From NCBI RefSeq assembly GCF_037023755.1, contig NZ_CP146100.1, forward strand, positions 4,185,501-4,249,500: a stretch of 64,000 nucleotides of DNA, written 5' to 3'. The translations under genes and the position numbers were made by a program. Source of the stretch: Saccharopolyspora sp. SCSIO 74807. Lineage in GTDB: Bacteria; Actinomycetota; Actinomycetes; Mycobacteriales; Pseudonocardiaceae. The notes under the pieces were generated by a model, which was given only the letters and a program-made list of their open reading frames with translations, ran no database searches and had not been told where the DNA came from. Below, in pieces: positions 51,761-60,502 of this stretch (position 1 is its first letter; every line of letters begins with the position of its first letter).

Positions 51761-53119
51761 ATGATCCCGTGGTGGGTGCTGGCCATCGTCGTGTTCGGCG
51801 CGAACTTCACGCTCTGGGGCGTGATCGGGATGCTGCGCGTGCTCGACGGCTGGCGCGGTTCGCTGCTGCGCGGCGCGGGGAAAGCCGCACCGGTCGCTGA
51901 TCTCGCGGCGCACCGGCACGGCAAGCTCCGGCCGCGGCGGCCGGGCGCGCTGGGCGTCGACGACGTGGCCGTGCTCATCGCCGCGCACAACGAAGAAGTG
52001 GTGATCAGCGAAAGCCTGCGGGCGATCACCGCGCTGGTCCCGGCCCGCAACGTGCACGTCGTGTCCGACGGTTCCACCGACCGCACGGTCGAACTGGCCC
52101 GCCGGGCGGGCGTGCACGTCGTGGGCACCGAAGGCAACCTCGGCAAGGCCGGGGCCCTGCAGGTGGGCATCCGGCGGTTCCGGCTGGTGCGCCGATTCCG
52201 GCTGGTGATGCTGCTGGACGCGGACACCCGCGTGGAACCCGGCTACTTCGCCGCGGCGCTGCCGCTGTTCGACGACCCCGAGGTGGTCGCGGTGGCCGGT
52301 TGCGTGCGCACCGCCTGGCGGGATCGGGGCTTGTCGTTCGCGGGCAAGCTGGTGGCGTTCCACCGGCAGCGGATCTACTCGATGACGCAATACCTGCTGA
52401 AGTTCGGCCAGACCTGGCGGCGGGTGAACGCCACGCACATCGTGCCCGGCTTCGCCAGCCTCTACCGCACCAGCGTGCTGCCGAGCATCGAGGTGAACCC
52501 GCCAGGGCTGGTGATCGAGGACTTCAACATGACCTTCGAGGTCTACCAGAAGCGGCTGGGCAAGGTCGGGTTCACGCCGTCGGCGGTGGCGGCCACGCAG
52601 GACCCCGGCCGGATCCGGGACTACGTGCGCCAGTCCAAGCGGTGGTCGCTGGGCCTGTGGCAGACGGTGCGCAGGCACCCGCCGCGGCTGAACCTGTTCA
52701 CCGCGATGCTGGCGCTGCTGCTGCTCGAACTGCTCACCAGCAGCATCATGCTCGTCCTGCTTCCGGTGGTGCTGCTGGTGCTGCTGCTGCCGCTGATCGC
52801 GGACGGGACGCTTGCGTGGCCGTGGTTCAACGAGGTGCACGAGGCGGTAGCCGGGTACATGACGGTTCCTGCGCTGCTGCTGGGAATCGTGCTGCCGGAC
52901 CTGCTGCTGACGCTGGTCGTCACGATCATCCGGCGCCAGCCCAGATTCCTGCTCTACGCCTGGCTGTACCTGCCGCTGCGGGTGCTGGATTCGGCGATCG
53001 CGCTGTACTCGCTGCCGCTCACCTGGCTGTCGCGCTCGACCGGCCGGTGGAGCAGCCCGCAGCGGCACGCGGTCGAACCGGGCGGGCCGGAACCGGATCC
53101 GGGTGCGCGTGCCGGGTGA
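51761..53119 (+). CDS. Processive GT2 glycosyltransferase (synthase type)
   Basis: A 452-residue membrane GT-A enzyme like PgaC, hyaluronan or cellulose synthase. Motifs in order are AVLIAAHNEEVVISESL, VVSDGSTDRTVEL, MLLDADTRVEPGYF (about 152), VIEDFNMTFEVYQ (about 252) and RQSKRWSLGLWQ (about 290), the QxxRW processivity signature. One helix precedes the domain and about four follow it. It could polymerise and export the polymer through its own channel, which would explain the lack of a flippase and Wzy polymerase in this locus. GAGGGGCGGG lies upstream of ATG 51761. Confidence 0.88.
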   Translation: MIPWWVLAIVVFGANFTLWGVIGMLRVLDGWRGSLLRGAGKAAPVADLAAHRHGKLRPRRPGALGVDDVAVLIAAHNEEVVISESLRAITALVPARNVHVVSDGSTDRTVELARRAGVHVVGTEGNLGKAGALQVGIRRFRLVRRFRLVMLLDADTRVEPGYFAAALPLFDDPEVVAVAGCVRTAWRDRGLSFAGKLVAFHRQRIYSMTQYLLKFGQTWRRVNATHIVPGFASLYRTSVLPSIEVNPPGLVIEDFNMTFEVYQKRLGKVGFTPSAVAATQDPGRIRDYVRQSKRWSLGLWQTVRRHPPRLNLFTAMLALLLLELLTSSIMLVLLPVVLLVLLLPLIADGTLAWPWFNEVHEAVAGYMTVPALLLGIVLPDLLLTLVVTIIRRQPRFLLYAWLYLPLRVLDSAIALYSLPLTWLSRSTGRWSSPQRHAVEPGGPEPDPGARAG

Positions 53120-53177
53120 ACTCCCGCAGTTGGACGAGGTCTCACCGCGGACGGCGGGGGAAGGTGGGGAGGTGAAC

Positions 53178-54053
53178 GTGCTGCGGCTGTTGATGGTGGA
53201 CGACCACCTCATGCTCACCGAAGCGCTCGGATCGCGGCTGCAGCAGGCCACGGACCTCTGGGTGGTGGGGCGGTGCGCGACCGGCGACCCGCACCTGGCG
53301 GCGATGGTGGATCGGCTGCGCCCGGACGTGATCACCGTGGACGTGGATCCGGTGGCCTCCACCGGGGAACTGGTCGAAGCGATGCTGGAAGCGCTGCCGT
53401 CCGTGGCGGTCGTGGTGCTCACCGGTGGTCTCGACCCGCAGCGTGCGGTGGAAGCGGCCCGTGCCGGGGCGACCGGATGGGTGCCGAAGGAAAGCGGTGT
53501 GGAGGAGCTGACCGCCGTGCTGCGCGGCGTGTGCCACGGTCACGCCTGGTTCCCGCCCGAGGTGCTGGGAGTGGTGCTGCGGGCGTTGCGGGAGGACGTG
53601 CGGCTGGCCGGGCGCCGCGACGGGCCGCTGGACGTGCTCAGCGTCCGGGAGCGGGAAGTGCTGCGCGGCATGGTCGAGGGCAAGCGCGGTGCCCGCATCG
53701 CGCGCGATCTGGCGATCTCCACCGAGACGGTGCGCACGCACACCCGCAGCATCCTGTCGAAGCTGCGGGTGCACTCGCAGCTGGAGGCGGTCAGCGTGGC
53801 CAGCGCCGCGGGGCTGCGCGCGGGGTCCTCCGGTCGTCAAACCGGGAAGGCGGTCCGGGCGCGCGGCACGCGCACCGATCGGGCCGCTTCCGGTGGTGCG
53901 GACGGTGATCGGGGCGCTCATGCGCAGGCGAGCGCCAACGTCGGCGGCGAAGTGATCCCGGACCAGTCCGTCGCGCCCGATGCGGAGATCGGAGCCGACG
54001 ATCCGGCCGCCCGGCCCGACGACCACCACGACGCGGAGCCGGAAGCGCGATGA
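53178..54053 (+). CDS. NarL-type response regulator with long tail
   Basis: A 291-residue regulator. The receiver domain (1-120) has LLMVDDHLMLTEAL and the acceptor in PDVITVDVD, where the usual D-x-x-MPG is replaced by VDVDPVAS. The LuxR helix-turn-helix is at about 160-220 (LSVREREVLRGMVEGKRGA, then TETVRTHTRSILSKLRVHSQ). A 70-residue disordered tail rich in Asp, Ala and His follows. GTG 53178 has GGGGAGG 5 bases upstream. It overlaps the next GT4 gene by ATGA, which places it inside the exopolysaccharide operon. The kinase partner may be the one at 55303. Confidence 0.85.
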   Translation: MLRLLMVDDHLMLTEALGSRLQQATDLWVVGRCATGDPHLAAMVDRLRPDVITVDVDPVASTGELVEAMLEALPSVAVVVLTGGLDPQRAVEAARAGATGWVPKESGVEELTAVLRGVCHGHAWFPPEVLGVVLRALREDVRLAGRRDGPLDVLSVREREVLRGMVEGKRGARIARDLAISTETVRTHTRSILSKLRVHSQLEAVSVASAAGLRAGSSGRQTGKAVRARGTRTDRAASGGADGDRGAHAQASANVGGEVIPDQSVAPDAEIGADDPAARPDDHHDAEPEAR

Positions 54054-55183
54054 GGCCGCTGCGGATCGCCACGCTGATCACCAGGCTGGAGGGCGGCGCA
54101 GGCGCGATGGCGCTGCGCGGTGCCCGCGCGCTGGACCCGCGCGAGTTCGCCGTCACTTTGATCACCGGCAACGGTGATCGGCTGCTCGCCGAAGCCGGCG
54201 ACGCGGGCCTGCCGACCGTCGTCGAACCGGCCCTGCGCGCTCCGATCTCCCCGCTGGCCGATGCCCGCGCGCTGCACCGGCTCACCGCGTTGCTGCGCCG
54301 CCGCGACTTCGACGTCGTACACACGCACTGCGCCAAAGCCGGAGCGCTGGGCAGGATCGCGGCACGCCGCGCCGGTGTGCCGCGGGTCGTGCACACCTAC
54401 CACGGTTTCCCGTTCCACGAGTTCCAGAGCGCCGCGCGCCGCAACGCCTACATCGCCGTGGAGCGCTCGCTCGGCGGGCTCACCGATGTCGCGTTGTGCG
54501 TGGGCACCGGGGTCGCCGTCGAAGCGATCCGCCGCGAGCTGATCCCGCCCGAGCGGGTCCGCACCACCGGAGTCGCAGTGCGCACGCCGGGCGCAGCCGG
54601 CGACGCGCGCCGGGAACTCGGGCTGCCGCCGGAGGCGACCGTGATCGGTTCCGTCGGCAGGCTGGTGCGGCAGAAGGCGCCGGAGGACTTCGTCAGCGCC
54701 CTGGGGTTGCTCGGCCAGGACGTGATCGGCGTGTGGATCGGCGACGGCGACTGCGCCGAGCGGGTGCGCACCGCCGCGACCCGGCAGGGCGTGCGGCTCG
54801 TGCTCCCGGGCAGGCGCGACGACGTGCTCGGCCTGCTGCCCGCGTTCGACGTGTTCGTGCTGCCCAGCCGGTACGAAGGGTTGCCGCTGGCGGTGGTGGA
54901 GGCGATGCACTGCCGGGTGCCGGTGGTGGCCACGGCGGTCAACGCCCTCGGCGACGTGGTGCTGCCCGGCGTGACCGGGATGCTCGCGCCTCCGGCCCGG
55001 CCCGCGGCCCTGGCCCGCGCCGTCCGGCACCTGCTGGACCATCCCGGTGAAGCGGCCGCGCTCGCCGATGCCGCGCAGGCGCACGTGCGCGGCAGGCACA
55101 CGGGCGCGGACCTGGCCGCCGACCTCGCCGCCGCCTACCGGCCGGGTCCGCTGCCCGCTGCGCTGTCCGCCGCACAACTGTGA
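54050..55183 (+). CDS. GT4-family glycosyltransferase
   Basis: A 377-residue GT-B enzyme and the second GT4 of the locus. It has RIATLITRLEGGAGAMALRGA, FDVVHTHCAKAGALGRIAA, HTYHGFPFHEFQS, IGSVGRLVRQKAPEDFV and the donor-site LPSRYEGLPLAVVEAMHCRV. It resembles PelF/WcaL-like enzymes that act on polyprenyl-linked glycans. It is coupled to the response regulator just before it by a 4-base overlap. Sugar specificity is unknown. Confidence 0.9.
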   Translation: MRPLRIATLITRLEGGAGAMALRGARALDPREFAVTLITGNGDRLLAEAGDAGLPTVVEPALRAPISPLADARALHRLTALLRRRDFDVVHTHCAKAGALGRIAARRAGVPRVVHTYHGFPFHEFQSAARRNAYIAVERSLGGLTDVALCVGTGVAVEAIRRELIPPERVRTTGVAVRTPGAAGDARRELGLPPEATVIGSVGRLVRQKAPEDFVSALGLLGQDVIGVWIGDGDCAERVRTAATRQGVRLVLPGRRDDVLGLLPAFDVFVLPSRYEGLPLAVVEAMHCRVPVVATAVNALGDVVLPGVTGMLAPPARPAALARAVRHLLDHPGEAAALADAAQAHVRGRHTGADLAADLAAAYRPGPLPAALSAAQL

Positions 55184-55302
55184 CCTGCGGTAGTCGAAGC
55201 ACCCTGAACGGATGAGACTGCAACGGACCTGCACCGGCCGCGCGACGAGCAGAGTGCACGGCCGCGAGCAGCGGCCGGCTCGGAGCACGGAAGGGAGCGG
55301 TG

Positions 55303-55911
55303 GTGCGGACCGAAACCCCGCCCGCGCCCGCGCGGTCCGATCCGGATCGGCGGTGGCGCGGCCTGCTGCACGACCTCGGGCACGGTTTGGCGACCGTGTC
55401 CTACCTGGCCGACGACATGCGCACCGACCCGGCGCTGTCCGGTACCGCGCGGCACCGGCTGGAGCTGATGGGCCGGGAACTGGCGCGGCTGCTGGACCTG
55501 GTGGCCGGTGATCCGGCGCCGCCGGAGCCGGTCGACGTGCGGGTCCTGCTCGGCCAGGTCGCCGCGGCCCGCGACTGCGGTTCGCCGGTGCTGGCGCTGC
55601 GTCCGGGCGAGCCGGTCATGTTGTGCACCGACCCGACGTTGCTGTGGCGGATGGTCTCGAACCTGGTCGACAACGCCGTCCGCGCCGCGGGACCCGGCGG
55701 GGTCGTGGAGCTGGCGGCCGCCGACGACGCCGGTGCGGTCCGGTTGGAGATCACCGACGACGGCCCGGGTATCGGAGGCGGACCCGCGGGAACGGCGTCG
55801 ATGGGCCTGGGCATCGTGACCGGGCTCGCGCGCGCCTGCGGGGGCGAGCTGCACTTGGACGCGGCGGGGCCGAGGGGGACCTGCGCGCGGCTGGTGTTCC
55901 CGCGTTCTTGA
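55303..55911 (+). CDS. Small sensor-less histidine kinase
   Basis: A 202-residue kinase with no membrane helix or sensor domain. The phosphoacceptor histidine is in LLHDLGHGLATVS (about 23), and the ATPase has the N box MVSNLVDNAVRAAG, the G1 box ITDDGPGIGG and the G2 box MGLGIVTGLARACGG. It must take its signal from a partner protein or act as a cytosolic relay. GTG 55303 has AAGGGAG 5 bases upstream. It precedes a response regulator by 110 bases and follows the GT4 gene by 119, so the pair may be transcribed separately from the polysaccharide genes. Confidence 0.85.
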   Translation: MRTETPPAPARSDPDRRWRGLLHDLGHGLATVSYLADDMRTDPALSGTARHRLELMGRELARLLDLVAGDPAPPEPVDVRVLLGQVAAARDCGSPVLALRPGEPVMLCTDPTLLWRMVSNLVDNAVRAAGPGGVVELAAADDAGAVRLEITDDGPGIGGGPAGTASMGLGIVTGLARACGGELHLDAAGPRGTCARLVFPRS

Positions 55912-56021
55912 GCGCACTGCGCGGGAAATCGATCCCGGTGGACCTGCCACCACGCGATCCTTCGGCAACGAGCTCCGGGAATGAACGCGCCCTGGGCGCC
56001 GCACAGCTATGGGGGACCTCG

Positions 56022-56702
56022 ATGAACGACGAAAGAACGCGCGTGCTGCTCGGCGACGACCACGCGATCTTCGTGGACGCGCTGGTCAGCGCATTGCCGC
56101 CGCGCGGTTTCCGGATCGTGGGGACCGCATCGGACATCACCGGTACGACCGCCGCGGTGCACCGGCTCGAACCGGAGATCTGCCTGCTGGACCGCTACTT
56201 CGCCGATGGTGATGGGGTGGCACGGCTCGGCGAGATCGTCTCGGGCACGGCGACGAAGGTCGTGGTGCTCACCGCCGACACCGATGCGCGCGCCGTGCGC
56301 ACCGCGCTGGCGACCGGTGCGGCGGGATGGGTGAACAAGATGTGCGGGCTGGACGTCCTGGTGCAGGCCATGCGCTCGGTCGTGGCGGGGCGCACCGCCG
56401 TCGAGCTGCCGGAAGCCCGGGTGCCTGCGCAGGACCACCGCGGGCAGCGCTCGGACGCCCGGCGGCTGGCCTCCTACCTGACCGGCCGCGAACGGGAATG
56501 CCTGAGCCTGCTGGTGCAGGGCGCGCAGACCGCGGCGATGGCCAAGATCCTCGGGGTGTCGACGACGACGGTGCGCACTCACGTGCAGGCGGTGCTGACC
56601 AAGCTCGGCGTGCATTCGCGGCTGGAGGCGGCTTCGTTCGCGATGCGGCACGACTTGCTCGGCGGCTCGTTCGACGCCTGGCGCGCCACCTGCTCGCGCT
56701 GA
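56022..56702 (+). CDS. NarL-type response regulator
   Basis: A 226-residue regulator. The receiver has VLLGDDHAIFVDALVSAL and the acceptor aspartate in EICLLDRYFADGDG; the conserved Lys is in GWVNKMCGLDVLV. The LuxR helix-turn-helix is at about 155-215 (LTGRERECLSLLVQGAQTAA, then TTTVRTHVQAVLTKLGVHSR). GGGGGACC lies before ATG 56022. It probably receives phosphate from the adjacent kinase and controls the exopolysaccharide locus, which is inference from position. Confidence 0.87.
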   Translation: MNDERTRVLLGDDHAIFVDALVSALPPRGFRIVGTASDITGTTAAVHRLEPEICLLDRYFADGDGVARLGEIVSGTATKVVVLTADTDARAVRTALATGAAGWVNKMCGLDVLVQAMRSVVAGRTAVELPEARVPAQDHRGQRSDARRLASYLTGRERECLSLLVQGAQTAAMAKILGVSTTTVRTHVQAVLTKLGVHSRLEAASFAMRHDLLGGSFDAWRATCSR

Positions 56703-56774
56703 ACCGCGCGCACCGTCCGAGAGCGTTCTCACGCCGCCCGGTCCTTGCTCGTGCAACGGACTGGCGGAAAATAG

Positions 56775-56787
56775 GTTTGTAACAAAC
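56775..56787. promoter_or_regulatory. Operator-like palindrome before the UbiD gene
   Basis: GTTTGTAACAAAC is a perfect inverted repeat (GTTTGT-A-ACAAAC) that overlaps the -10-like TAGGTT (56772-56777). Such AT-rich palindromes are typical MarR sites, and a MarR gene lies directly past the UbiD gene. Confidence 0.55.
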
Positions 56788-56824
56788 TCAAGTGGCGCCG
56801 GACGGCGAGGAGGTAGCAGCGATC

Positions 56825-58288
56825 ATGGCTCGCGCCAAGGACTCGCGGGAGTACATCGCCTTGCTGGAACAGCTCGGCGACGTCCGCCACGTCGACACCG
56901 AGGTGCCGCAGGGGCTGGAGATCGGCGCGTTCATCCGGCGCAGCTACGAAACCCGCGCCCCGGCGCCGTTGTTCAACGACATCAGCGGAACCGAGCCGGG
57001 ATTCCGGCTGTTCGGCGCGCCCGGCGCGCTCAGTTCGGTCCCGGGCAGCCCGCTCGCCCGCATCGCGCTGTCGCTGGGCATGTCCCCGGACGCGGGTGCC
57101 CGCGAGATCGTGCAGGAGCTGGCGCAGGCCAGGGACCGCGACCCGATCGCGCCGAAGCAGGTGGAATCGGCGCCGTGCAAGCAGCACGTGCTGCTCGGCG
57201 AGGATGCGAGCCTGGCGAAGTTCCCGACTCCGCTGCTGCACGAAGGCGACGGCGGCCCGTACGTCAACACCTGGGGCACGATCGTCGTGCGCTCGCCGGA
57301 AGGGGACTGGGTGAACTGGTCCATCGCCCGGATCATGATGCTCGACGACAAGCACCTGACCGGTCTGGTGATGCGCCCGCAGCACATCGAGAAGGCGTGG
57401 CGGATGTGGGCCGAGCGGGGCGAGCCGATGCCGTTCGCGCTGGTGCAGGGCGGTGATCCGGCGTTGGCGTTCATCTCCGGCATGCCGCTTCCCGACGACG
57501 TCGACGAGCCCGGATTCCTCGGCGCGCTGTTCGGCGAGCCGATGGAGGTCGTCCCAGCCGAGACGGTGGACCTGCAGGTCCCGGCCGGCGCGGAGATCGT
57601 CATCGAGGGGCACGTCAGCGTCGAGCGCAACGCCGACGAAGGCCCGATGGGCGAGTACGCGGGCTACGCCCCCGCCGAAACGACCCGCCAGCCCACCTAC
57701 ACCATCGAAGCCATCACGCACCGCGACCGGCCGATCTGGCCGACCGTCGTCGAAGGCGAACCGGTCGACGAGTTCCACACCGCGACCGGCCTGACGATGG
57801 CCGCCGAGGTCTACGCACTGCTGCGGCGGGCGGGCTTGCCGGTGGTCACCGCGTGGTCGCCGTTCGAGAGCGCGTCGCACGTGCTGGTGGTCAGCGTGCG
57901 GTCGGACTGGCGTGCGCAGCTGCCCGGCGTCTCCAGCGCGGAGCTGACGCGGCGGATCTCCGAGACGATCGGCGAATTCCGCTCCGAGCACCTGATCCCG
58001 CGCACCTTCGTGCTCGACGCCGACGTCGAACCGTCCAACACGGCCGAACTGACCTGGGCGCTGGCCACGCGGTGCCATCCGGAGGACTTCCGGGTCCTGC
58101 GCCACGGCGAGATCCTGCCGCTGCTGACCTGCTACACCCCCGAGGAGCGGCACGCGCAGCGCGGGACGAAGGTGGTCCACGACTGCCTGCTGCCCGCCGA
58201 AGGCGCGGGGCGCGAGCGCCGCAGCTCGTTCCGGCACATCTACCCGGAGCAGGTGCAGCGCTGGGTCGAGCAGCACTGGGATCGGTGA
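56825..58288 (+). CDS. UbiD/Fdc-type prenylated-FMN decarboxylase
   Basis: A 487-residue decarboxylase of the ferulic acid decarboxylase (Fdc1)/UbiD family. The catalytic R-E-E triad is visible: R169 in NWSIARIMMLDDKHLTGL, and E272 and E277 in DEGPMGEYAGYAPAE; the first string is closer to Fdc1 than to UbiD. It should reversibly decarboxylate an aromatic or alpha,beta-unsaturated acid with prenylated FMN, supplied by a UbiX that is not in this window. ATG 56825 follows GAGGAGG at 10 bases. A MarR gene and a ThDP decarboxylase lie downstream on the other strand. The substrate is unknown. Confidence 0.9.
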   Translation: MARAKDSREYIALLEQLGDVRHVDTEVPQGLEIGAFIRRSYETRAPAPLFNDISGTEPGFRLFGAPGALSSVPGSPLARIALSLGMSPDAGAREIVQELAQARDRDPIAPKQVESAPCKQHVLLGEDASLAKFPTPLLHEGDGGPYVNTWGTIVVRSPEGDWVNWSIARIMMLDDKHLTGLVMRPQHIEKAWRMWAERGEPMPFALVQGGDPALAFISGMPLPDDVDEPGFLGALFGEPMEVVPAETVDLQVPAGAEIVIEGHVSVERNADEGPMGEYAGYAPAETTRQPTYTIEAITHRDRPIWPTVVEGEPVDEFHTATGLTMAAEVYALLRRAGLPVVTAWSPFESASHVLVVSVRSDWRAQLPGVSSAELTRRISETIGEFRSEHLIPRTFVLDADVEPSNTAELTWALATRCHPEDFRVLRHGEILPLLTCYTPEERHAQRGTKVVHDCLLPAEGAGRERRSSFRHIYPEQVQRWVEQHWDR

Positions 58289-58303
58289 CGGCCGCCCGCC
58301 CGT

Positions 58304-58765
58304 TCAGTCCTCTTCGGACTGCGCTGCTTCCGTTTCCTGCAGCGCTTCCAGCAGCGACCGCAACGCCGGCGCCGCCTGCGCCAGGCTGGACCGCTGCTCG
58401 CTGTCCATTTTGGACATTGCGGCGGCCACGATCCGTTCGCTGGCCCCGTCGTAGCGCTGGAGCAACTCGCGGGCGCGCTCGGTGAGCGCGATGTGCGAGA
58501 TCCGGCGGTCGGTTTCGCCGGTGGTGCGGGTGGCCAGCCCGTCCCGCACCAGCGCGCGCACCAGGTTGCTCACGGTCGAACCGGCAGTGTTCAACGCGGC
58601 CGCGGCCTCCGCGACGGTCGGCGTCCCGAGCTGGTCCACGACCCGCATCAGCTCGACGCTCGCATCCGGGATCTCCGGCAGCCCGGCGGCCGCACGCGTC
58701 AACCGCAGCAGCCGCCGCCGCAGCGGCCCAATCGTCGAGGACAGCTGCCCGGCGATGTGGTCCAT
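58304..58765 (-). CDS. MarR-family transcriptional regulator
   Basis: A 153-residue MarR protein. Its winged helix includes IPDASVELMRVVDQLGTPTV, AAALNTAGSTVSNLVRALVR and the wing TGETDRRISHIALTERA. Long helices at both ends form the dimer. It converges on the UbiD gene, 15 bases apart, and follows the ThDP enzyme by 44 bases on the same strand. It is the likely repressor for the UbiD promoter palindrome at 56775-56787. I start at ATG 58765; a GTG at 58783 would add 6 residues. No ribosome binding site is strong, so the message may be leaderless or coupled. Confidence 0.88.
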   Translation of the reverse strand: MDHIAGQLSSTIGPLRRRLLRLTRAAAGLPEIPDASVELMRVVDQLGTPTVAEAAAALNTAGSTVSNLVRALVRDGLATRTTGETDRRISHIALTERARELLQRYDGASERIVAAAMSKMDSEQRSSLAQAAPALRSLLEALQETEAAQSEED

Positions 58766-58809
58766 CCGGCGAGCCTGGCACACGCTGCGCGATCGGACTA
58801 CGCCGCGAC

Positions 58810-60354
58810 TCAGGTCATGACCGCCTCGATCAGGTGCGGGCCCGGCTCGGCGTGGGCGCGCTGCAGCGCGGCGCGGAGTTCGTCGCCGGTGGTGGCGCGG
58901 GAACCCGGCACGCCGAACCCGCCTGCCAGCGAGACCCAGTCCGCGCCGGGGTCGCCGAGGCTGGTCATCCCGTCGGCGGCCGGACCCGGCTGCTGCACCC
59001 CGGCGCGGCCGAGCTCGACGTCGAGGATGCGGTAGCGCGAGTTCGCGCAGATCACCGTGGTGACGTCGAGCCCTTCCCTGGCCTGCGTCCAGAGCCCTTG
59101 CAGCGTGTAGAAGGCGCTGCCGTCCGCCTGGAAGTCGATCACCGGCCGGTCCGGGCAGGCCAGCGCGGCGCCGGTGGACAGCGGCACGCCCATGCCGATG
59201 GCCCCGCCGGGCAGGTCCAGCTCGGTGTGCGCCGGAGCGGCCGCGGCCACCGCCGGGTACGCGGCCGCGGAGGACACGCCCTCGTTGACGATGATCGAGT
59301 GCTCCGGCTGGGTGAGCGCGATGGCGGTCGCGATCGCCTTGGCGTGCAAGGCGCCCTGCGGTGCGCGCAGCTCGGCGGGCTCGTGCGCGGGTGGTTCCGC
59401 TGCACCGGAACCCGTGGCCTCGGCCAGCGCCCGCAGCGCCGCGAGCGTGTCCTCACCGGTGTCGGCGAGGGTGTGCACCTGCGTCTCGGGCGGGACCGGA
59501 ACGCTCGGCTGGTCCTGGTACCCGAAGAACGACACCGGAATCCCGGTGCCGACCAGCACCAGATGCGTGCAGTCCCGCAGCGCGGCCAGGTTGTCCTCGG
59601 GGAAGTAGGGCAGCGTGGGCACGGCCGGGATACCGGGGCCGCGCTCGATGCGTGCGGGATTCCGTTCGGCGAAGACCGTGCCGCCGACGGTCGCCGCGAT
59701 CCGCGAGGCCAGCCGCAACCCTTCGGCGCCGAGCGCGGCGCCGCCGAGCAGCAGCGCGGGCCGTCCTTGCCCGGCGAGCAGCTTCGCCATCCCCTCCACC
59801 CGCTCTGCGTCCACAGTGGAGGGCTCAGGTGCCTGCGGGACGTCCGCTTGCTCGCCGCCCTCGCTCCACATGTGGTCGGCGGCGGCGATCAGCGTCGCGG
59901 GCATCCGCTCGGCCAGGGCGGCCTGCCGGGCGGCGACGAACTCCGCGGCCGCCGACTCGGCCGACGTGGTGCGGCCCACCCACCCCGACACCGGACGGGC
60001 CAGCGAGTCGATGTCGCTGGCCAGCGGCGCGTCCGCCGCCTGGTGCCAACTCGCGTGCTCGCCCACCACGTTGATCAGCGGAGTGCGGCCGCGGCGCGCG
60101 TTGTGCAGGTTCGCGATGCCGTTGGCGAACCCCGGACCGAGGTGCAGCAGCGTCATCGCGGGCACTCCGCGCATCCGCGAGAAGCCGTCGGCCGCGCCGG
60201 TCACCACGCCCTCGGACAGGCCGAGCACCGTGCGCACCCCCGGGGTCGAGTCGAACGCCTCGACCAGCGGCATCTCCGTGGTGCCGGGATTGGCGAAGCA
60301 GACATCGACACCCGCGGCCCGCGCCGTGCTCAGCAGTCCTTCCGCGCCCTTCAC
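58810..60354 (-). CDS. ThDP-dependent decarboxylase (acetolactate synthase/benzoylformate decarboxylase-like)
   Basis: A 514-residue ThDP enzyme. The N-terminal KGAEGLLSTARAAGVDVCF and FANPGTTEMPLVEAFD carry the cofactor-activating glutamate E27. A middle FAD/regulatory-like domain follows, and the C-terminal ThDP motif is DFQADGSAFYTLQGLW with Asn in CANSRYRILDVE. The short PGTTEMP string and small size fit benzoylformate decarboxylase-like members more than anabolic acetolactate synthases, which also need a small subunit absent here. GTG 60354 has AAGGGGAA upstream and fits family starts; ATG 60387 would add 11 residues. It could make an aldehyde from an aromatic 2-oxoacid. Confidence 0.85.
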   Translation of the reverse strand: MKGAEGLLSTARAAGVDVCFANPGTTEMPLVEAFDSTPGVRTVLGLSEGVVTGAADGFSRMRGVPAMTLLHLGPGFANGIANLHNARRGRTPLINVVGEHASWHQAADAPLASDIDSLARPVSGWVGRTTSAESAAAEFVAARQAALAERMPATLIAAADHMWSEGGEQADVPQAPEPSTVDAERVEGMAKLLAGQGRPALLLGGAALGAEGLRLASRIAATVGGTVFAERNPARIERGPGIPAVPTLPYFPEDNLAALRDCTHLVLVGTGIPVSFFGYQDQPSVPVPPETQVHTLADTGEDTLAALRALAEATGSGAAEPPAHEPAELRAPQGALHAKAIATAIALTQPEHSIIVNEGVSSAAAYPAVAAAAPAHTELDLPGGAIGMGVPLSTGAALACPDRPVIDFQADGSAFYTLQGLWTQAREGLDVTTVICANSRYRILDVELGRAGVQQPGPAADGMTSLGDPGADWVSLAGGFGVPGSRATTGDELRAALQRAHAEPGPHLIEAVMT

Positions 60355-60460
60355 GCCGGTTCCCCTTCCCGTAGGTTCCGCGGACATACTCGTCTCGCCC
60401 GCACCGCCGCGGCAACCGTTCGTGCGGCACGCCGCTCGGAATCCGGTCGATCCGGTTCGA

Positions 60461-60475
60461 TAAGATGTTCCATTG
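60461..60475 (+). promoter_or_regulatory. Promoter -10 of the Tat lipoprotein gene
   Basis: TAAGAT (60461-60466) is followed 6 bases later by TTG 60473, in frame with the next gene. Either a leaderless TTG start or a short leader to ATG 60503 is possible. No good -35 is seen. Confidence 0.45.
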
Positions 60476-60502
60476 AGTGGGATACGGATCGAAGGCGGGC
60501 GG

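Noticed and set aside
50408-53422. Minus-strand frame of about 1000 codons opposite the GH18 and GT2 genes
   Set aside because: Same shadow effect; no start signal and no recognisable domain.
58810-60354. Anabolic acetolactate synthase (IlvB)
   Set aside because: No IlvN-type small subunit or ilv genes are nearby and the protein is shorter than IlvB.
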